A stretch of 58,924 bases of DNA from Rhizobium sp. (GTDB taxonomy: Bacteria; Pseudomonadota; Alphaproteobacteria; Rhizobiales; Rhizobiaceae). The DNA lies in the NCBI GenBank assembly GCA_027533385.1, contig JAPZUE010000057.1, positions 1-58,924 on the forward strand. The letters are read 5' to 3'. Position numbers and translations under genes: made by a program. The notes below the pieces were generated by a model, which made no database searches, was not told where the DNA came from, and saw only the letters and a list, made by a program, of their open reading frames with translations. Positions 49,343-57,716 of this stretch are shown piece after piece (the first letter of the stretch is position 1; each line of letters begins with the position of its first letter).

Positions 49343-50602
49343 TCAAGCCGCCGACAGCAGCGCGAAGATCGGTCCGATCGACTTGTAGCCCATGTACCAG
49401 GTCAGCGCGCAAGTGAGCGCCCCCAGGATCAACAGCCAGCGCGGATAGCGATAGCCACCCATCAGGTCGGAGCGCGCCCAGGCCGCATAGATGAAGATCG
49501 ACAGACCGATCGGCAGGATAAGGCCGTTCAGACCGCCGACGAAGACCAGCATCTGCGCCGGCGGCGTCGTGATGATCACGTAGAAGAACAGCGAAACGGC
49601 GATGAAGATCACGGTCGCGATGTTGCGGCCACGCTCGGAGATGTCAGGCTTGAACACGGTAATGAACGACACCGAGGTATAGGCAGCCCCGATAACCGAG
49701 GTGATCGCCGCAAACCAGAGCACCGCACCGAAGATGCGAAGACCAACGTCACCGGCAGCCGCCTGGAAGGCCTGCGCTGCCGGGTTGGCACCCTTGCCTG
49801 AAACGTCGATGACGACACCGCTCGCGACAACGCCGAGGATCGCCAGGAAGAGCACGTAGCGCATGACACCGGTCACCGCGATGCCGGAGAGGGCTGCGCG
49901 GTTGACGGCGCTGAGGTTCTCGATGCCGACCGTGCCCTTGTCGAGCAGGCGATGCGCACCCGAATAGGTGATGTAGCCACCCACCGTGCCGCCGACGATC
50001 GTGGTTATTGTCGCGAAGTCGATGGTCGACGGAATGAAGGTCTGGAAGAGAGCATCACCCACCGGCGGCTGCGAGACGATCACCACATAGAGCGTCAGAA
50101 TGATCATCGCGATACCGGCCACCACGATCAGCCGGTCGATCGCCACACCGGCGCGATGCGACAGGAAGATGCCGATCGAGATCAGCGCGCTGATTGCGCC
50201 ACCCCATTTCGGGTCGAGCCCGACCATGGCGTTGATGCCGAGGCCGGTGCCGCCGATATTTCCGATGTTGAAGAAAAGACCACCGACAATCACGAGGACC
50301 GCGAGCAGGTAGCCGGTGCCGGGGATGGCCGCATTGGCGATGTCGGAGGCGCGCATCTTCGTCAGCGTCACGATCCGCCAGATGTTCAACTGCACCACGA
50401 AGTCGATCAGGATCGAGGCGAGGATCGCGAAGGCGAAGGCCGCGCCAAGCTTGGTGGTGAAGGTTGCTGTCTGGGTGATGAAGCCCGGTCCGATGGCGGA
50501 CGTCGCCATCAGGAAGATTGCGGCAGTCAGCGCGGCGCGCCGCGTCTTGGCGGACATGCCACCGGGTGCGGCCTCACCGGCCGTGGTCGAAGTCTGTTCC
50601 AT
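49343..50602 (-). CDS. Nramp-related transporter lacking metal-site motifs (YcsG-like)
   Basis: A 419-residue membrane protein with about 11 hydrophobic segments, related to Nramp. The TM1 metal motif DPGN of true Nramps is absent (SAIGPGFITQTATFT at the place), and no MPH motif is seen in the middle, so metal transport is unlikely. B. subtilis YcsG, next to pxp genes, has the same context, pointing to 5-oxoproline or another small organic substrate. I chose the ATG at 50600-50602, which has GAGGG at good spacing. It is the first gene of the operon and diverges from a GntR gene across 320 bp. Confidence 0.87.
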   Translation of the reverse strand: MEQTSTTAGEAAPGGMSAKTRRAALTAAIFLMATSAIGPGFITQTATFTTKLGAAFAFAILASILIDFVVQLNIWRIVTLTKMRASDIANAAIPGTGYLLAVLVIVGGLFFNIGNIGGTGLGINAMVGLDPKWGGAISALISIGIFLSHRAGVAIDRLIVVAGIAMIILTLYVVIVSQPPVGDALFQTFIPSTIDFATITTIVGGTVGGYITYSGAHRLLDKGTVGIENLSAVNRAALSGIAVTGVMRYVLFLAILGVVASGVVIDVSGKGANPAAQAFQAAAGDVGLRIFGAVLWFAAITSVIGAAYTSVSFITVFKPDISERGRNIATVIFIAVSLFFYVIITTPPAQMLVFVGGLNGLILPIGLSIFIYAAWARSDLMGGYRYPRWLLILGALTCALTWYMGYKSIGPIFALLSAA

Positions 50603-50922
50603 GTTTCCCTCTCGGTTGACCTGTCCCGGCTTGGCGCGGGGCTTGTTGTTCACCTGCGAGGTCAGCCTCGCGTGGTTTCACAATTCTGTCAATATTGTTC
50701 AACGATTTTATTTTATCGTTCTACTTTCTGACTCTGAAATGAGCAGAATGATGCACGGTTGGGCGGATATCCGCGCAGCTGGAACAATTTTTGGTCGCTT
50801 TCTGCTCCACTTCTTGCTGCGATTCCGCGCTTGGATGATAAAGCGGCGGGCAGCTTGCTGACGCCCTGTCGGTGCGCGGTCCGAGATGATGTGCCGGCTT
50901 GACCGGCCAACTGGGGAAACTG
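50603..50922. promoter_or_regulatory. Divergent regulatory region of the oxoproline operon
   Basis: A 320-bp region between the Nramp-like and GntR genes. Around 50690-50735 it is very AT-rich and contains the inverted repeat AACGAT (50701-50706) TTTATTTT ATCGTT (50715-50720), a candidate GntR operator. A 12-bp perfect palindrome, GCGGATATCCGC, lies at 50763-50774. Promoters for both directions are expected here, but I cannot assign -10/-35 boxes with confidence. No small gene is convincing. Confidence 0.6.
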
Positions 50923-51573
50923 ATGGCAGACACGGATACCACTGCAGCCTTGGCTCCGCGCCTGGCGGAAGCAATTCGCGACAGGTTGATCAGCGGTGAA
51001 TTGAAGCCAGGCCAGCGTCTGTCAGAAGCCGCCCTGAGTGCTGACTTCGATGTCTCCCGCAACTCTCTGCGCGAGGCGTTCCGCCTGCTCACCAAGGACG
51101 GCCTTCTCCAGCACGAGCCGAACCGTGGCGTCTTCGTCGCGACCCCCAGCATGGCCTCGATCATCGACATCTACCGGGTAAGACGCATCGTGGAGGGCCA
51201 GGCGCTCGCCAACGCCTATCCCAATCATCCCGCCGTAGCGCGTATGCGCGCGTCGGTCGACGCCGCTCGATTGGCCCGCGATCGCAACGACTGGACGGCA
51301 GTCGGCAGCGAGAACATGAAGTTCCATGCGGCGATCGTCGATCTGGCCGACAGCCAGCGCCTGAACGGCTTCTATGCCCAGATCGCAGCCGAACTGCGCT
51401 TGAGCTTCGGTCTCCTCAAGGAGCCCGAACTGCTCCATGCTCCCTATGTCGAGATGAATGCGGAAATTCTGCAGAAGCTGGAAGCGGGGGACCCGAAAGG
51501 TGCAGCCGCAGCTCTGGAAGCCTATCTGCTGCAGTCCGAACGCACCGTGCTTGCGGCCTTTTCCCGGATCTAG
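50923..51573 (+). CDS. GntR family (FCD) regulator, likely of oxoproline operon
   Basis: A 216-residue regulator. The winged helix (about 10-75) reads LAEAIRDRLISGELKPGQRLSEAALSADFDVSRNSLREAFRLLTKDGLL, followed by a helical FCD-type domain with NMKFHAAIVDLADSQRLNGFYAQI (metal-ligand His) and AGDPKGAAAALEAYL. I chose the ATG at 50923, preceded by GGGGA at 7 bases; a TTG at 50899 is unlikely. It is divergent from the oxoproline operon, the usual arrangement for a local regulator, and the AT-rich repeat between them could be its site. It is convergent with the TetR gene. Confidence 0.88.
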   Translation: MADTDTTAALAPRLAEAIRDRLISGELKPGQRLSEAALSADFDVSRNSLREAFRLLTKDGLLQHEPNRGVFVATPSMASIIDIYRVRRIVEGQALANAYPNHPAVARMRASVDAARLARDRNDWTAVGSENMKFHAAIVDLADSQRLNGFYAQIAAELRLSFGLLKEPELLHAPYVEMNAEILQKLEAGDPKGAAAALEAYLLQSERTVLAAFSRI

Positions 51574-51585
51574 TTGTTCTAACGT

Positions 51586-52239
51586 TCAGGGGCGCAGCTG
51601 CGTGATCAACAGATCCCGGAGCTCGGCAATATCGTCCGCGATGCAAACCTCGCCACGGCTTTCTGCGGCATGGAAGATCCCGTCCAGATGCAGCCCGATG
51701 AAGCGTGCAAGTTTCGCAGGTGAGACTTTGCGAAAGCGCTCGGATGTCATGCCGGCTTCAAGTGTAGATACGATCAGTGTTCGCTCGAAGCTGTAGAAGC
51801 CCTGGACGAGTGTGTCGAGCTCGGGATCCCGCACGGGTTGGGCGGCCTGGTCCGACATCAGCTTGACCATCCTCGACATCATGGTCGGCGCCATCGCCGC
51901 ATGGGTGGCAAACCACGCGCCGATATCGCCGAGAAAGTCGTCCTGATGGGCATGTCGCCTCAGCTCATAGTCTCCGGTGACCTGCCCGAGCGCGCGGGCG
52001 AGCACCGCGCGGATCAACTGATCCTTGCTGGCAAAGTAGTGGTAGAGAAGCGCCACATTGACGTCGCAGGCGAGCGCGATGTCCCGCATGGTCACGACAC
52101 TGAAATGCGATGTGCCCACCAGCCCGAGCGTGGCGTCGAGGATGAGTTCCATCCGCCGTTCCGGGTCCAGCCTCTGTCGTGCCACCTTGCCCAAACTCTT
52201 GATGTCCTCGTCAGGTTGTTCCGGAGCCGTTACCGCCAC
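51586..52239 (-). CDS. TetR-family regulator
   Basis: A 217-residue TetR-type repressor. The N-terminal helix-turn-helix (about 30-75) is ELILDATLGLVGTSHFSVVTMRDIALACDVNVALLYHYFASKDQLIRAVL, with the typical YHYFxSKDxL turn. The C-terminal domain is helical and unspecific. The start is a GTG at 52237-52239 with only a weak ribosome site; an in-frame Met at residue 30 would cut into the DNA-binding domain. It is divergent from the ABC importer-monooxygenase operon, and a palindrome near that promoter suggests local repression relieved by the substrate. Ligand unknown. Confidence 0.87.
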   Translation of the reverse strand: MAVTAPEQPDEDIKSLGKVARQRLDPERRMELILDATLGLVGTSHFSVVTMRDIALACDVNVALLYHYFASKDQLIRAVLARALGQVTGDYELRRHAHQDDFLGDIGAWFATHAAMAPTMMSRMVKLMSDQAAQPVRDPELDTLVQGFYSFERTLIVSTLEAGMTSERFRKVSPAKLARFIGLHLDGIFHAAESRGEVCIADDIAELRDLLITQLRP

Positions 52240-52373
52240 TTTCAGGACAATGCCAGTGCAAAATCTCTGACTGGATTATGTGCAATGCAGCATTGATTGG
52301 CGCCCAAAAAACAGGTTTCTCGCTAAATCACTGATTTCGTTTGCCCAAAATTTGATCTTCGTCATTTTTGCGC

Positions 52374-52406
52374 TTGCGAAGCTATTAAACGCTTGCTTAG
52401 TTAAGC
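52374..52406 (+). promoter_or_regulatory. Candidate promoter and TetR operator before the importer-monooxygenase operon
   Basis: TTGCGA (52374-52379), 17-base spacer, TTAGTT (52397-52402) is a moderate sigma-70 match. The imperfect palindrome GCTTAGTTAAGC (52395-52406) covers its -10 element, about 36 bases before the binding-protein ATG, where the divergent TetR protein could repress. Confidence 0.5.
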
Positions 52407-52442
52407 GCAATCAGCCCCGCGATCCGATCTGGAGACAAGCCG

Positions 52443-53528
52443 ATGAAGTGCTCAATTCGTGCCATTGCCCGGTCCATCATCCTGTCCACCACGCTATTGG
52501 CCGCATCGGTCCTGCCGGCTGCAGCGGAAGCGAAAACGAGCTTCAAGGTGGGGTACTCGATCTATATCGGCTTCATGCCGATGGGTTACATGAAGGAAAG
52601 CGGCATCCTGAAGAAGTGGGCCGACAAATACGGCATCGAGATCGAGATGATGGCCGTCAACGACTATGTCGGCTCCATCAACCAGTTCATCGCCGGTGAG
52701 CTCGATGCCGTCGGCGTTGCCGGCATGGACGCGCTCACCATGCCGGCCGCGGGTGGCATCGATACGTCGATTTTCCTGATCACCGACTACTCCAACGGAA
52801 ATGACGTCCTGATGTCGAAATCGGCAACCTCGGTCGCTGATCTCAAGGACAAGGAAGTCTATCTCGTCGAATACAGCGTCTCCCATTATCTGCTGAACCG
52901 CGCCCTGGTCCTCAACGGCTTGAGTGGCGTCGGCGAGGTGAAGACGGTCAACATCTCGGATGCCGATATCGCCGCAGCCTATCTCGCCAACCCGGACATC
53001 CAGAACGCTGCGGCCTGGAAGCCCATGTCGGCCGATATGCTGGCCGGGTCCAAGGAGAGCAAGGTGCTCTTCGACAGCTCCAAGATCCCGGGCGAAATCA
53101 TGGACGTTTTCATCGGCAATACTGAGGTCCTCAAGGACAATCCCGCCTTCGGCAAGGCGCTGACCGGCGCCTGGTATGAAGCGCTTGCGGCGATGAAGGC
53201 AGGCGGTGACGCAGCCAAGCCGGTCAACGAGTACATGGCCTCGGCACTTGGCACCGATCAGGCAGGCCTGCAAACCCAGATCGACACGACCTTCTTCTTC
53301 TACACGCCGGCCGAAGCCGCAGCTTTCCTCACCGATCCCAAGACCGGCACCATCATGGATGACATTCGCAAGTTCTCCTTCGACCGAGGCCTCTTCGGCC
53401 AAGGCGCCACGTCGGTCGATGCGATCGGGATCGAACTCGCCGACGGCACCGTGCTCGGTGATCCCGCCAACATCAAGCTGAGGATTGACGCTTCCTACGC
53501 CAAGCTCGGCGCAGACGGCGGGCTCTGA
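52443..53528 (+). CDS. NitT/TauT-family ABC substrate-binding protein
   Basis: A 361-residue periplasmic binding protein with a signal peptide at about 1-29 (hydrophobic LSTTLLAASVLPAAAEA). The mature protein starts FKVGYSIYIGFMPMGYMKESGILKKWADKYGIEIEM, typical of the SsuA/NMT1 family, with a two-domain type II fold. It resembles binding proteins annotated as putative urea-type transporters, but ligand specificity in this family cannot be read from sequence. It heads an operon with permease, ATPase, an FMN monooxygenase and a flavin reductase. The substrate is therefore likely a nitrogen- or sulfur-containing compound that is oxidised after import. Confidence 0.88.
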   Translation: MKCSIRAIARSIILSTTLLAASVLPAAAEAKTSFKVGYSIYIGFMPMGYMKESGILKKWADKYGIEIEMMAVNDYVGSINQFIAGELDAVGVAGMDALTMPAAGGIDTSIFLITDYSNGNDVLMSKSATSVADLKDKEVYLVEYSVSHYLLNRALVLNGLSGVGEVKTVNISDADIAAAYLANPDIQNAAAWKPMSADMLAGSKESKVLFDSSKIPGEIMDVFIGNTEVLKDNPAFGKALTGAWYEALAAMKAGGDAAKPVNEYMASALGTDQAGLQTQIDTTFFFYTPAEAAAFLTDPKTGTIMDDIRKFSFDRGLFGQGATSVDAIGIELADGTVLGDPANIKLRIDASYAKLGADGGL

Positions 53529-53564
53529 ACTCGAAAGGCCTGGGAACGGGAAAGGGGACGAACC

Positions 53565-54383
53565 ATGAAGCGGATCATCAACTACCCCCCGTCCCGAGGC
53601 CAGCGTCTCTTCCTCGGCATCCTGCCCTTCATCCTGATTGCGGTCGCCTATCTCCTGGCGTCCGAGGCCCGTCTCTCGGTCAATCCCACAGGCAAGCTGA
53701 TGCCCGGGGTTTCCTCGTTCATCGCTGCGATGCAACGGATGATGTTCGAGCAGGATCGTGCGACCGGTGCGCTTCTCTTCTGGTGGGATACCTATCTCAG
53801 CCTCTGGCGCCTTTTTGTCGGCCTTGGCCTCTCCGCCCTGATGGGCCTCGTCTTGGGAACACCGATCGGCTTTATCCCGCAGCTCAGGGCCACCTTCGAT
53901 CCGGTGCTGGCTGCGATCTCCCTGGTGCCGCCACTCGCCGTTCTGCCGATCCTCTTCATCCTCTTCGGTCTCGGCGAAGTCTCGAAGATCGTGCTGATCG
54001 TCTTCGGCGTTGCCCCCTTCCTGATGCGCGACGTCGTGCTGCGGGTCGATGCCATCCCGCGTGAGCAGATCATCAAGGCCCAGACGCTCGGCGGCTCCAC
54101 CTGGCACATGCTGATCCATGTCGTCCTGCCCCAGATCATGCCGGGCCTGATCAACGCGGTGCGTCTCTCGCTTGGCGCAACCTGGCTCTTCGTCATTGCC
54201 GCCGAAGCGATCACCGCCGAAGGCGGACTGGGCTACCGCATCTTTCTCGTTCGTCGCTATCTCGCGATGGATATCATCCTTCCCTACGTCATCTGGATCA
54301 CGCTCCTCGCCTTTCTTGTCGATCTAGCCCTTCGCAAACTCTCGGCCTGGCTCTTCCCCTGGTCCGTCTTGAAGGAGGGCTGA
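53565..54383 (+). CDS. NitT/TauT-family ABC transporter permease
   Basis: A 272-residue permease of the SsuC/TauC type with about six membrane helices. The EAA-like loop that contacts the ATPase is REQIIKAQTLGGSTWHMLIHVVLPQIMPGLINAVRLSLGATWLFVIAAEAI (near 168-218), the signature segment of this family. The C-terminus keeps two more helices (MDIILPYVIWITLLAFLVDLALR). It lies 36 bases after the binding-protein stop, and its stop is one base before the ATPase start. It forms a homodimeric channel for the substrate captured by the upstream protein. Confidence 0.92.
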   Translation: MKRIINYPPSRGQRLFLGILPFILIAVAYLLASEARLSVNPTGKLMPGVSSFIAAMQRMMFEQDRATGALLFWWDTYLSLWRLFVGLGLSALMGLVLGTPIGFIPQLRATFDPVLAAISLVPPLAVLPILFILFGLGEVSKIVLIVFGVAPFLMRDVVLRVDAIPREQIIKAQTLGGSTWHMLIHVVLPQIMPGLINAVRLSLGATWLFVIAAEAITAEGGLGYRIFLVRRYLAMDIILPYVIWITLLAFLVDLALRKLSAWLFPWSVLKEG

Positions 54384-54384
54384 G

Positions 54385-55173
54385 ATGGTAGAGATCGTCT
54401 TCGATAAGGTTTGGAAGGAGTATGGCGACGCCATCATCCTCGAGAATGTCAGCCTGACTTTGAAGGATCACGAATTCCTGTCGATCGTCGGCCCGAGCGG
54501 TGTGGGCAAGACGACGCTGCTGCGCCTGCTGCTCAGCCAGGAGGTGCCGACACGTGGCGAGATCCGCATCGACGGCCAACCCATTGCCGGCGAACCGACG
54601 GAGGATCGCGGCGTCGTCTTCCAGCGTTACTCGGTCTTCCCGCACAAGACGGTGCTCGGCAATGTCATGCTCGGCCCCGAATGGCGTAGCTCGGCCTTTC
54701 TCGGCAAGCTCTACGGTTCAAGACGCAAGGCACTGCTCGAGCGTGCGCACACCTTGCTGGAACGTGTCGGGCTGAAAGACGCGGTCGACAAATATCCCCA
54801 GCAGCTCTCCGGCGGCATGCAACAGCGACTGGCCATTGCCCAGGCGCTGATCATGCAGCCCAAGGTGCTGCTGCTCGATGAACCCTTCGGCGCGCTCGAT
54901 CCTGTAACCCGCAAGAGCATGCATGTGCTGATCCGCGAGCTCTGGAGCGAGCGGCAGATGACGATCGTCATGGTCACCCATGACATGGGCGAGGCCTTCG
55001 AACTCGGAACACGTGTGATTGCCATCGACAAGCATCGTAAGGACCCGCAGGCGCCGGAGCGCTACGGCGCCGGCATCATCTCCGACTTCGAAGCCAAGCC
55101 CAGGATCGTGCGCGATTCCGCCCGCTTCGAACTCACCCGTTCCAAGATCATCCCACTCCAGACTGCCCGCTGA
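54385..55173 (+). CDS. NitT/TauT-family ABC transporter ATPase
   Basis: A 262-residue SsuB/TauB-like ATPase. Walker A GPSGVGKTT is at 36-44, signature LSGGMQQ at 141-147, Walker B VLLLDEPFGALD around 161-172, and the switch His is in MVTHDMGEAFEL. Length is typical, with a C-terminal extension of about 45 residues (RKDPQAPERYGAGIISDFEAKP) beyond the core, as in the urea-type subgroup. The ribosome site GGAGGG lies inside the end of the permease gene. It drives the importer with the two upstream genes. The monooxygenase gene starts 17 bases after its stop. Confidence 0.93.
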   Translation: MVEIVFDKVWKEYGDAIILENVSLTLKDHEFLSIVGPSGVGKTTLLRLLLSQEVPTRGEIRIDGQPIAGEPTEDRGVVFQRYSVFPHKTVLGNVMLGPEWRSSAFLGKLYGSRRKALLERAHTLLERVGLKDAVDKYPQQLSGGMQQRLAIAQALIMQPKVLLLDEPFGALDPVTRKSMHVLIRELWSERQMTIVMVTHDMGEAFELGTRVIAIDKHRKDPQAPERYGAGIISDFEAKPRIVRDSARFELTRSKIIPLQTAR

Positions 55174-55190
55174 CAAAGGAGAGCCTTCCC

Positions 55191-56501
55191 ATGGCCAAGA
55201 AGATGCACCTCGCCTGGTTCATGAATTTCACGCCCGACGAATGGCGCGAACCCTTCGGGCAGGGCGGCTATCCTTGGGACGGGCGCTTCTACATCGAGAT
55301 GGCGCAGACCCTGGAGCGCGCCTGCTTCGATTACATCATGATCGAAGACAAGCTTATGGTGCCGCAGACCTATGGCGGCTCGCGGGATTTCGCGCTGAAG
55401 AACGCGATGATGGTGCCAAAGCACGATCCGGCGCCGCTTGCGACCGCCATGGGCATGGCCACGTCGCGGCTCGGCGTCGTCGCGACCATGTCGACCATGG
55501 CCTATCCGCCATTCCTGCTCGCCCGTCTTTGCTCGACCATCGACAGCCTGACCCGCGGCCGTTTCGGCTGGAACATCGTCACCAGCGCCGAGGATCTGGC
55601 GGCGAAGAACTTCAACATGGACAAGCTGCCGTTGCGCGAAACGCGCTACGAGATGGCGGAAGAGTATATGGAGGTCGTCAACAAGCTCTTCGACAGCTGG
55701 GACAAGGACGCCGTCGTCCTCGACAGGGAGAAGGGGATCTATGTCGACCCGTCCAAGGTCCGGACGATCGATCACGTCGGCAAACACTACCAGGTGCGCG
55801 GGCCGCTCAACACGGTGCCATCGCCGCAGCATCGACCGATCTATGTCCAGGCCGGCGCCTCGCCGCGTGGCCGCGACTTTGCCGCGCGCTTTGCCGATTC
55901 GATCATCTCGGTAGCCTCAGGCGTGGCGGAGATGAAAGCCTTCCGCGACGATATCCGCGCCCGTGCGGCAAAGGTCGGCCGCGATCCCGACGAGATCAAG
56001 GTGCTCTTCTGCGTCACGCCGACGCTCGGCGAGACGGAATTCGAGGCGCAGGAAAAGTACAAGCGCCTTGTCTCCTCCGACTATTTCATCACCGATACGC
56101 TGGCGTCGATCTCGGCCATCACCGAAATCGATTTCTCAAAGTTCGATCTCGACAAGCCGCTGCCGGAAAAGCTGGTGACCAACGGCGAGTCTGGTTCCCT
56201 CGACAAGTTCCAGCAATGGGGCAGTGGCAAGACACTGCGCGAGCTCGTCGTTTCCGGCGGCGGCGGCCTTGTCTCCTCCGTAGAATTGATCGGCACGCCG
56301 GACCAGGTGGCCGAGCGCATGGGTGAGGTCATGGACGCAGTCGGCGGCGACGGTTTCCTCATCACCACTCCGGTGCTTCGTGTGTCCCGGCGTTACCTCA
56401 CGGAAGTGGCGGACGGTCTGGTGCCGGCGCTGCAGAAGCGCGGCCTCGCCCGTACGTCGTACGCTCACGAACTGCTGCGCGACAATCTGCGGGAATTCTG
56501 A
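55191..56501 (+). CDS. LLM-class FMN-dependent monooxygenase (NtaA/SnaA/DszA-like)
   Basis: A 436-residue TIM-barrel flavin monooxygenase of the bacterial luciferase superfamily. Subfamily features: HLAWFMNFTPDEWREPF with the N-terminal acidic strand, DYIMIEDKLMVPQTYGGS, the conserved LTRGRFGWNIVTSAEDLAAKNFNMDKL, then RPIYVQAGASPRGRDFAARFADSI and TDTLASISAITEIDF. These enzymes use reduced FMN to oxidise sulfonates, sulfones, aminopolycarboxylates or amines, releasing the N or S part. It works with the flavin reductase downstream. Combined with the importer, it defines a complete uptake-oxidation module, though the true substrate is unknown. Confidence 0.9.
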   Translation: MAKKMHLAWFMNFTPDEWREPFGQGGYPWDGRFYIEMAQTLERACFDYIMIEDKLMVPQTYGGSRDFALKNAMMVPKHDPAPLATAMGMATSRLGVVATMSTMAYPPFLLARLCSTIDSLTRGRFGWNIVTSAEDLAAKNFNMDKLPLRETRYEMAEEYMEVVNKLFDSWDKDAVVLDREKGIYVDPSKVRTIDHVGKHYQVRGPLNTVPSPQHRPIYVQAGASPRGRDFAARFADSIISVASGVAEMKAFRDDIRARAAKVGRDPDEIKVLFCVTPTLGETEFEAQEKYKRLVSSDYFITDTLASISAITEIDFSKFDLDKPLPEKLVTNGESGSLDKFQQWGSGKTLRELVVSGGGGLVSSVELIGTPDQVAERMGEVMDAVGGDGFLITTPVLRVSRRYLTEVADGLVPALQKRGLARTSYAHELLRDNLREF

Positions 56502-56562
56502 CTTAACGACGACAATCGCTTGGCTCCAAGGCTTGGTTCGAACCTCACGAGAAGGATCCGTC

Positions 56563-57090
56563 ATGACAGAGCTTCATCGCGCCCCGCCGAGCGCCAGGGC
56601 GCCACTGCCGCCGGTGACGCGTGAAACCTATCGCAACGGTATGGCGTCGCTTGCCGCCGCCGTGAACCTGATCGCAACCGACGGGCCGTCGGGGCGAGCA
56701 GGCTTCACGGCAACCGCCGTCACCAGCGTTACCGACGACCCGCCGACGCTGCTCGTCTGCCTCAACAGGGCAAGCTCGGCTGCCCCGGCCGTCATGGAAA
56801 ACAGGGTGGTATCCGTCAACGCGCTGGCACCGGGCCATGAAGCGGTATCCTCGCTCTTTGGCGGCAAGACGCCCATGGAAGACCGCTTTGCTGCCGCCCG
56901 CTGGACATCCGGCCGGACGGGTGCACCGTTGCTCGACGATGCCCTCGTCTCATTCGATTGCGAAGTGACCGAAACGGTCGAGGTTGGCACGCACTTTATC
57001 CTGATGTGCCGTGTCGTTGATGTTCGCGCCGGTGATCGCGAAGAGGCCCTCGTCTATTTCCGCCGTGCCTATCAGTCCGTGAGCGCCTGA
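56563..57090 (+). CDS. Flavin reductase (RutF/HpaC-like)
   Basis: A 175-residue flavin reductase domain protein that supplies FMNH2 to the monooxygenase. The fold is a split barrel with VTRETYRNGMASLAAAVNLIATDGPSGRAGFTATAVTSVTDDPPTLLVCLNR (N-terminal 20-70), then VSVNALAPGHEAVSSLFGG and FDCEVTETVEVGTHFILMCRVVDVRAG. I chose the ATG at 56563, where the family starts; the long upstream frame is inside the monooxygenase gene. It is the last gene of the operon and ends 21 bases before the convergent thioesterase. Confidence 0.9.
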   Translation: MTELHRAPPSARAPLPPVTRETYRNGMASLAAAVNLIATDGPSGRAGFTATAVTSVTDDPPTLLVCLNRASSAAPAVMENRVVSVNALAPGHEAVSSLFGGKTPMEDRFAAARWTSGRTGAPLLDDALVSFDCEVTETVEVGTHFILMCRVVDVRAGDREEALVYFRRAYQSVSA

Positions 57091-57111
57091 CCTGAACGGG
57101 CAGGATGGGAT

Positions 57112-57621
57112 TCAGCCGTGTGCCCGATCTCCATCCGCCATCTGGCTCGCCTCCTTGAAGCGCGCTTCGAATTCCAGACGCAGTGCGCGGCGGGTCTCGG
57201 CGGCGCGCTGCCGCCGCTTGCGGACTTCGGATTTCGGCTCATAGGAAGGAACGGCAGTCGGTTTGCCCTCGGCATCCACGGCGACCATGGTGAAATAGCA
57301 GGAATTGGTGTGGCGCCGTTCCCCGGTCCGGATGTTTTCGGCCTCCACCCTTATGCCGATTTCCATCGAGGTGCGCCCCGCATGATTGATCGAGGCCCGG
57401 AAGGTCACGAGTTCACCGACATGGATCGGCTGGCGGAAGACGACCTGATCGACCGAAAGGGTCACCGCATACTGCTGTGAGTATCGCGAGGCACAGGAAT
57501 AGGCCACGCGGTCGAGCAGATTGAGCAGGGCGCCCCCATGGACCTTGCCGGAGAAATTCGCCATGTCGGGGGTCATCAGGACCACCATTTCAAGCTGGCT
57601 CGTGTCATGCGTTGCGTCCAT
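57112..57621 (-). CDS. Acyl-CoA thioesterase (hotdog fold, YciA/ACOT-like)
   Basis: A 169-residue cytoplasmic thioesterase. The core (about 8-125) has LEMVVLMTPDMANFSGKVHGGALLNLLDRVAYSCASRYS, with the conserved HGG and the acidic Asp of the hotdog active site, then VTLSVDQVVFRQPIHVGELVTFRASI and TNSCYFTMVAVD. The last 40 residues are highly charged (VRKRRQRAAETRRALRLEF) and probably helical, an added tail. It hydrolyses acyl-CoA of unclear chain length. It stands alone and is convergent with the flavin reductase; no regulatory feature is obvious. Confidence 0.9.
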   Translation of the reverse strand: MDATHDTSQLEMVVLMTPDMANFSGKVHGGALLNLLDRVAYSCASRYSQQYAVTLSVDQVVFRQPIHVGELVTFRASINHAGRTSMEIGIRVEAENIRTGERRHTNSCYFTMVAVDAEGKPTAVPSYEPKSEVRKRRQRAAETRRALRLEFEARFKEASQMADGDRAHG

Positions 57622-57716
57622 AAGATCCCCTTGAGTCTTGATGTGAGGCAGATCCTATTGTGCGGCGCGGCAAAGCCGCAAGACCCGCATGCAGTTTCGT
57701 GACTGCAGCGACACTG

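Noticed and set aside
49343..50602. Manganese/iron Nramp transporter
   Set aside because: The DPGN and MPH metal-binding motifs are missing, and the pxp context argues for an organic substrate.
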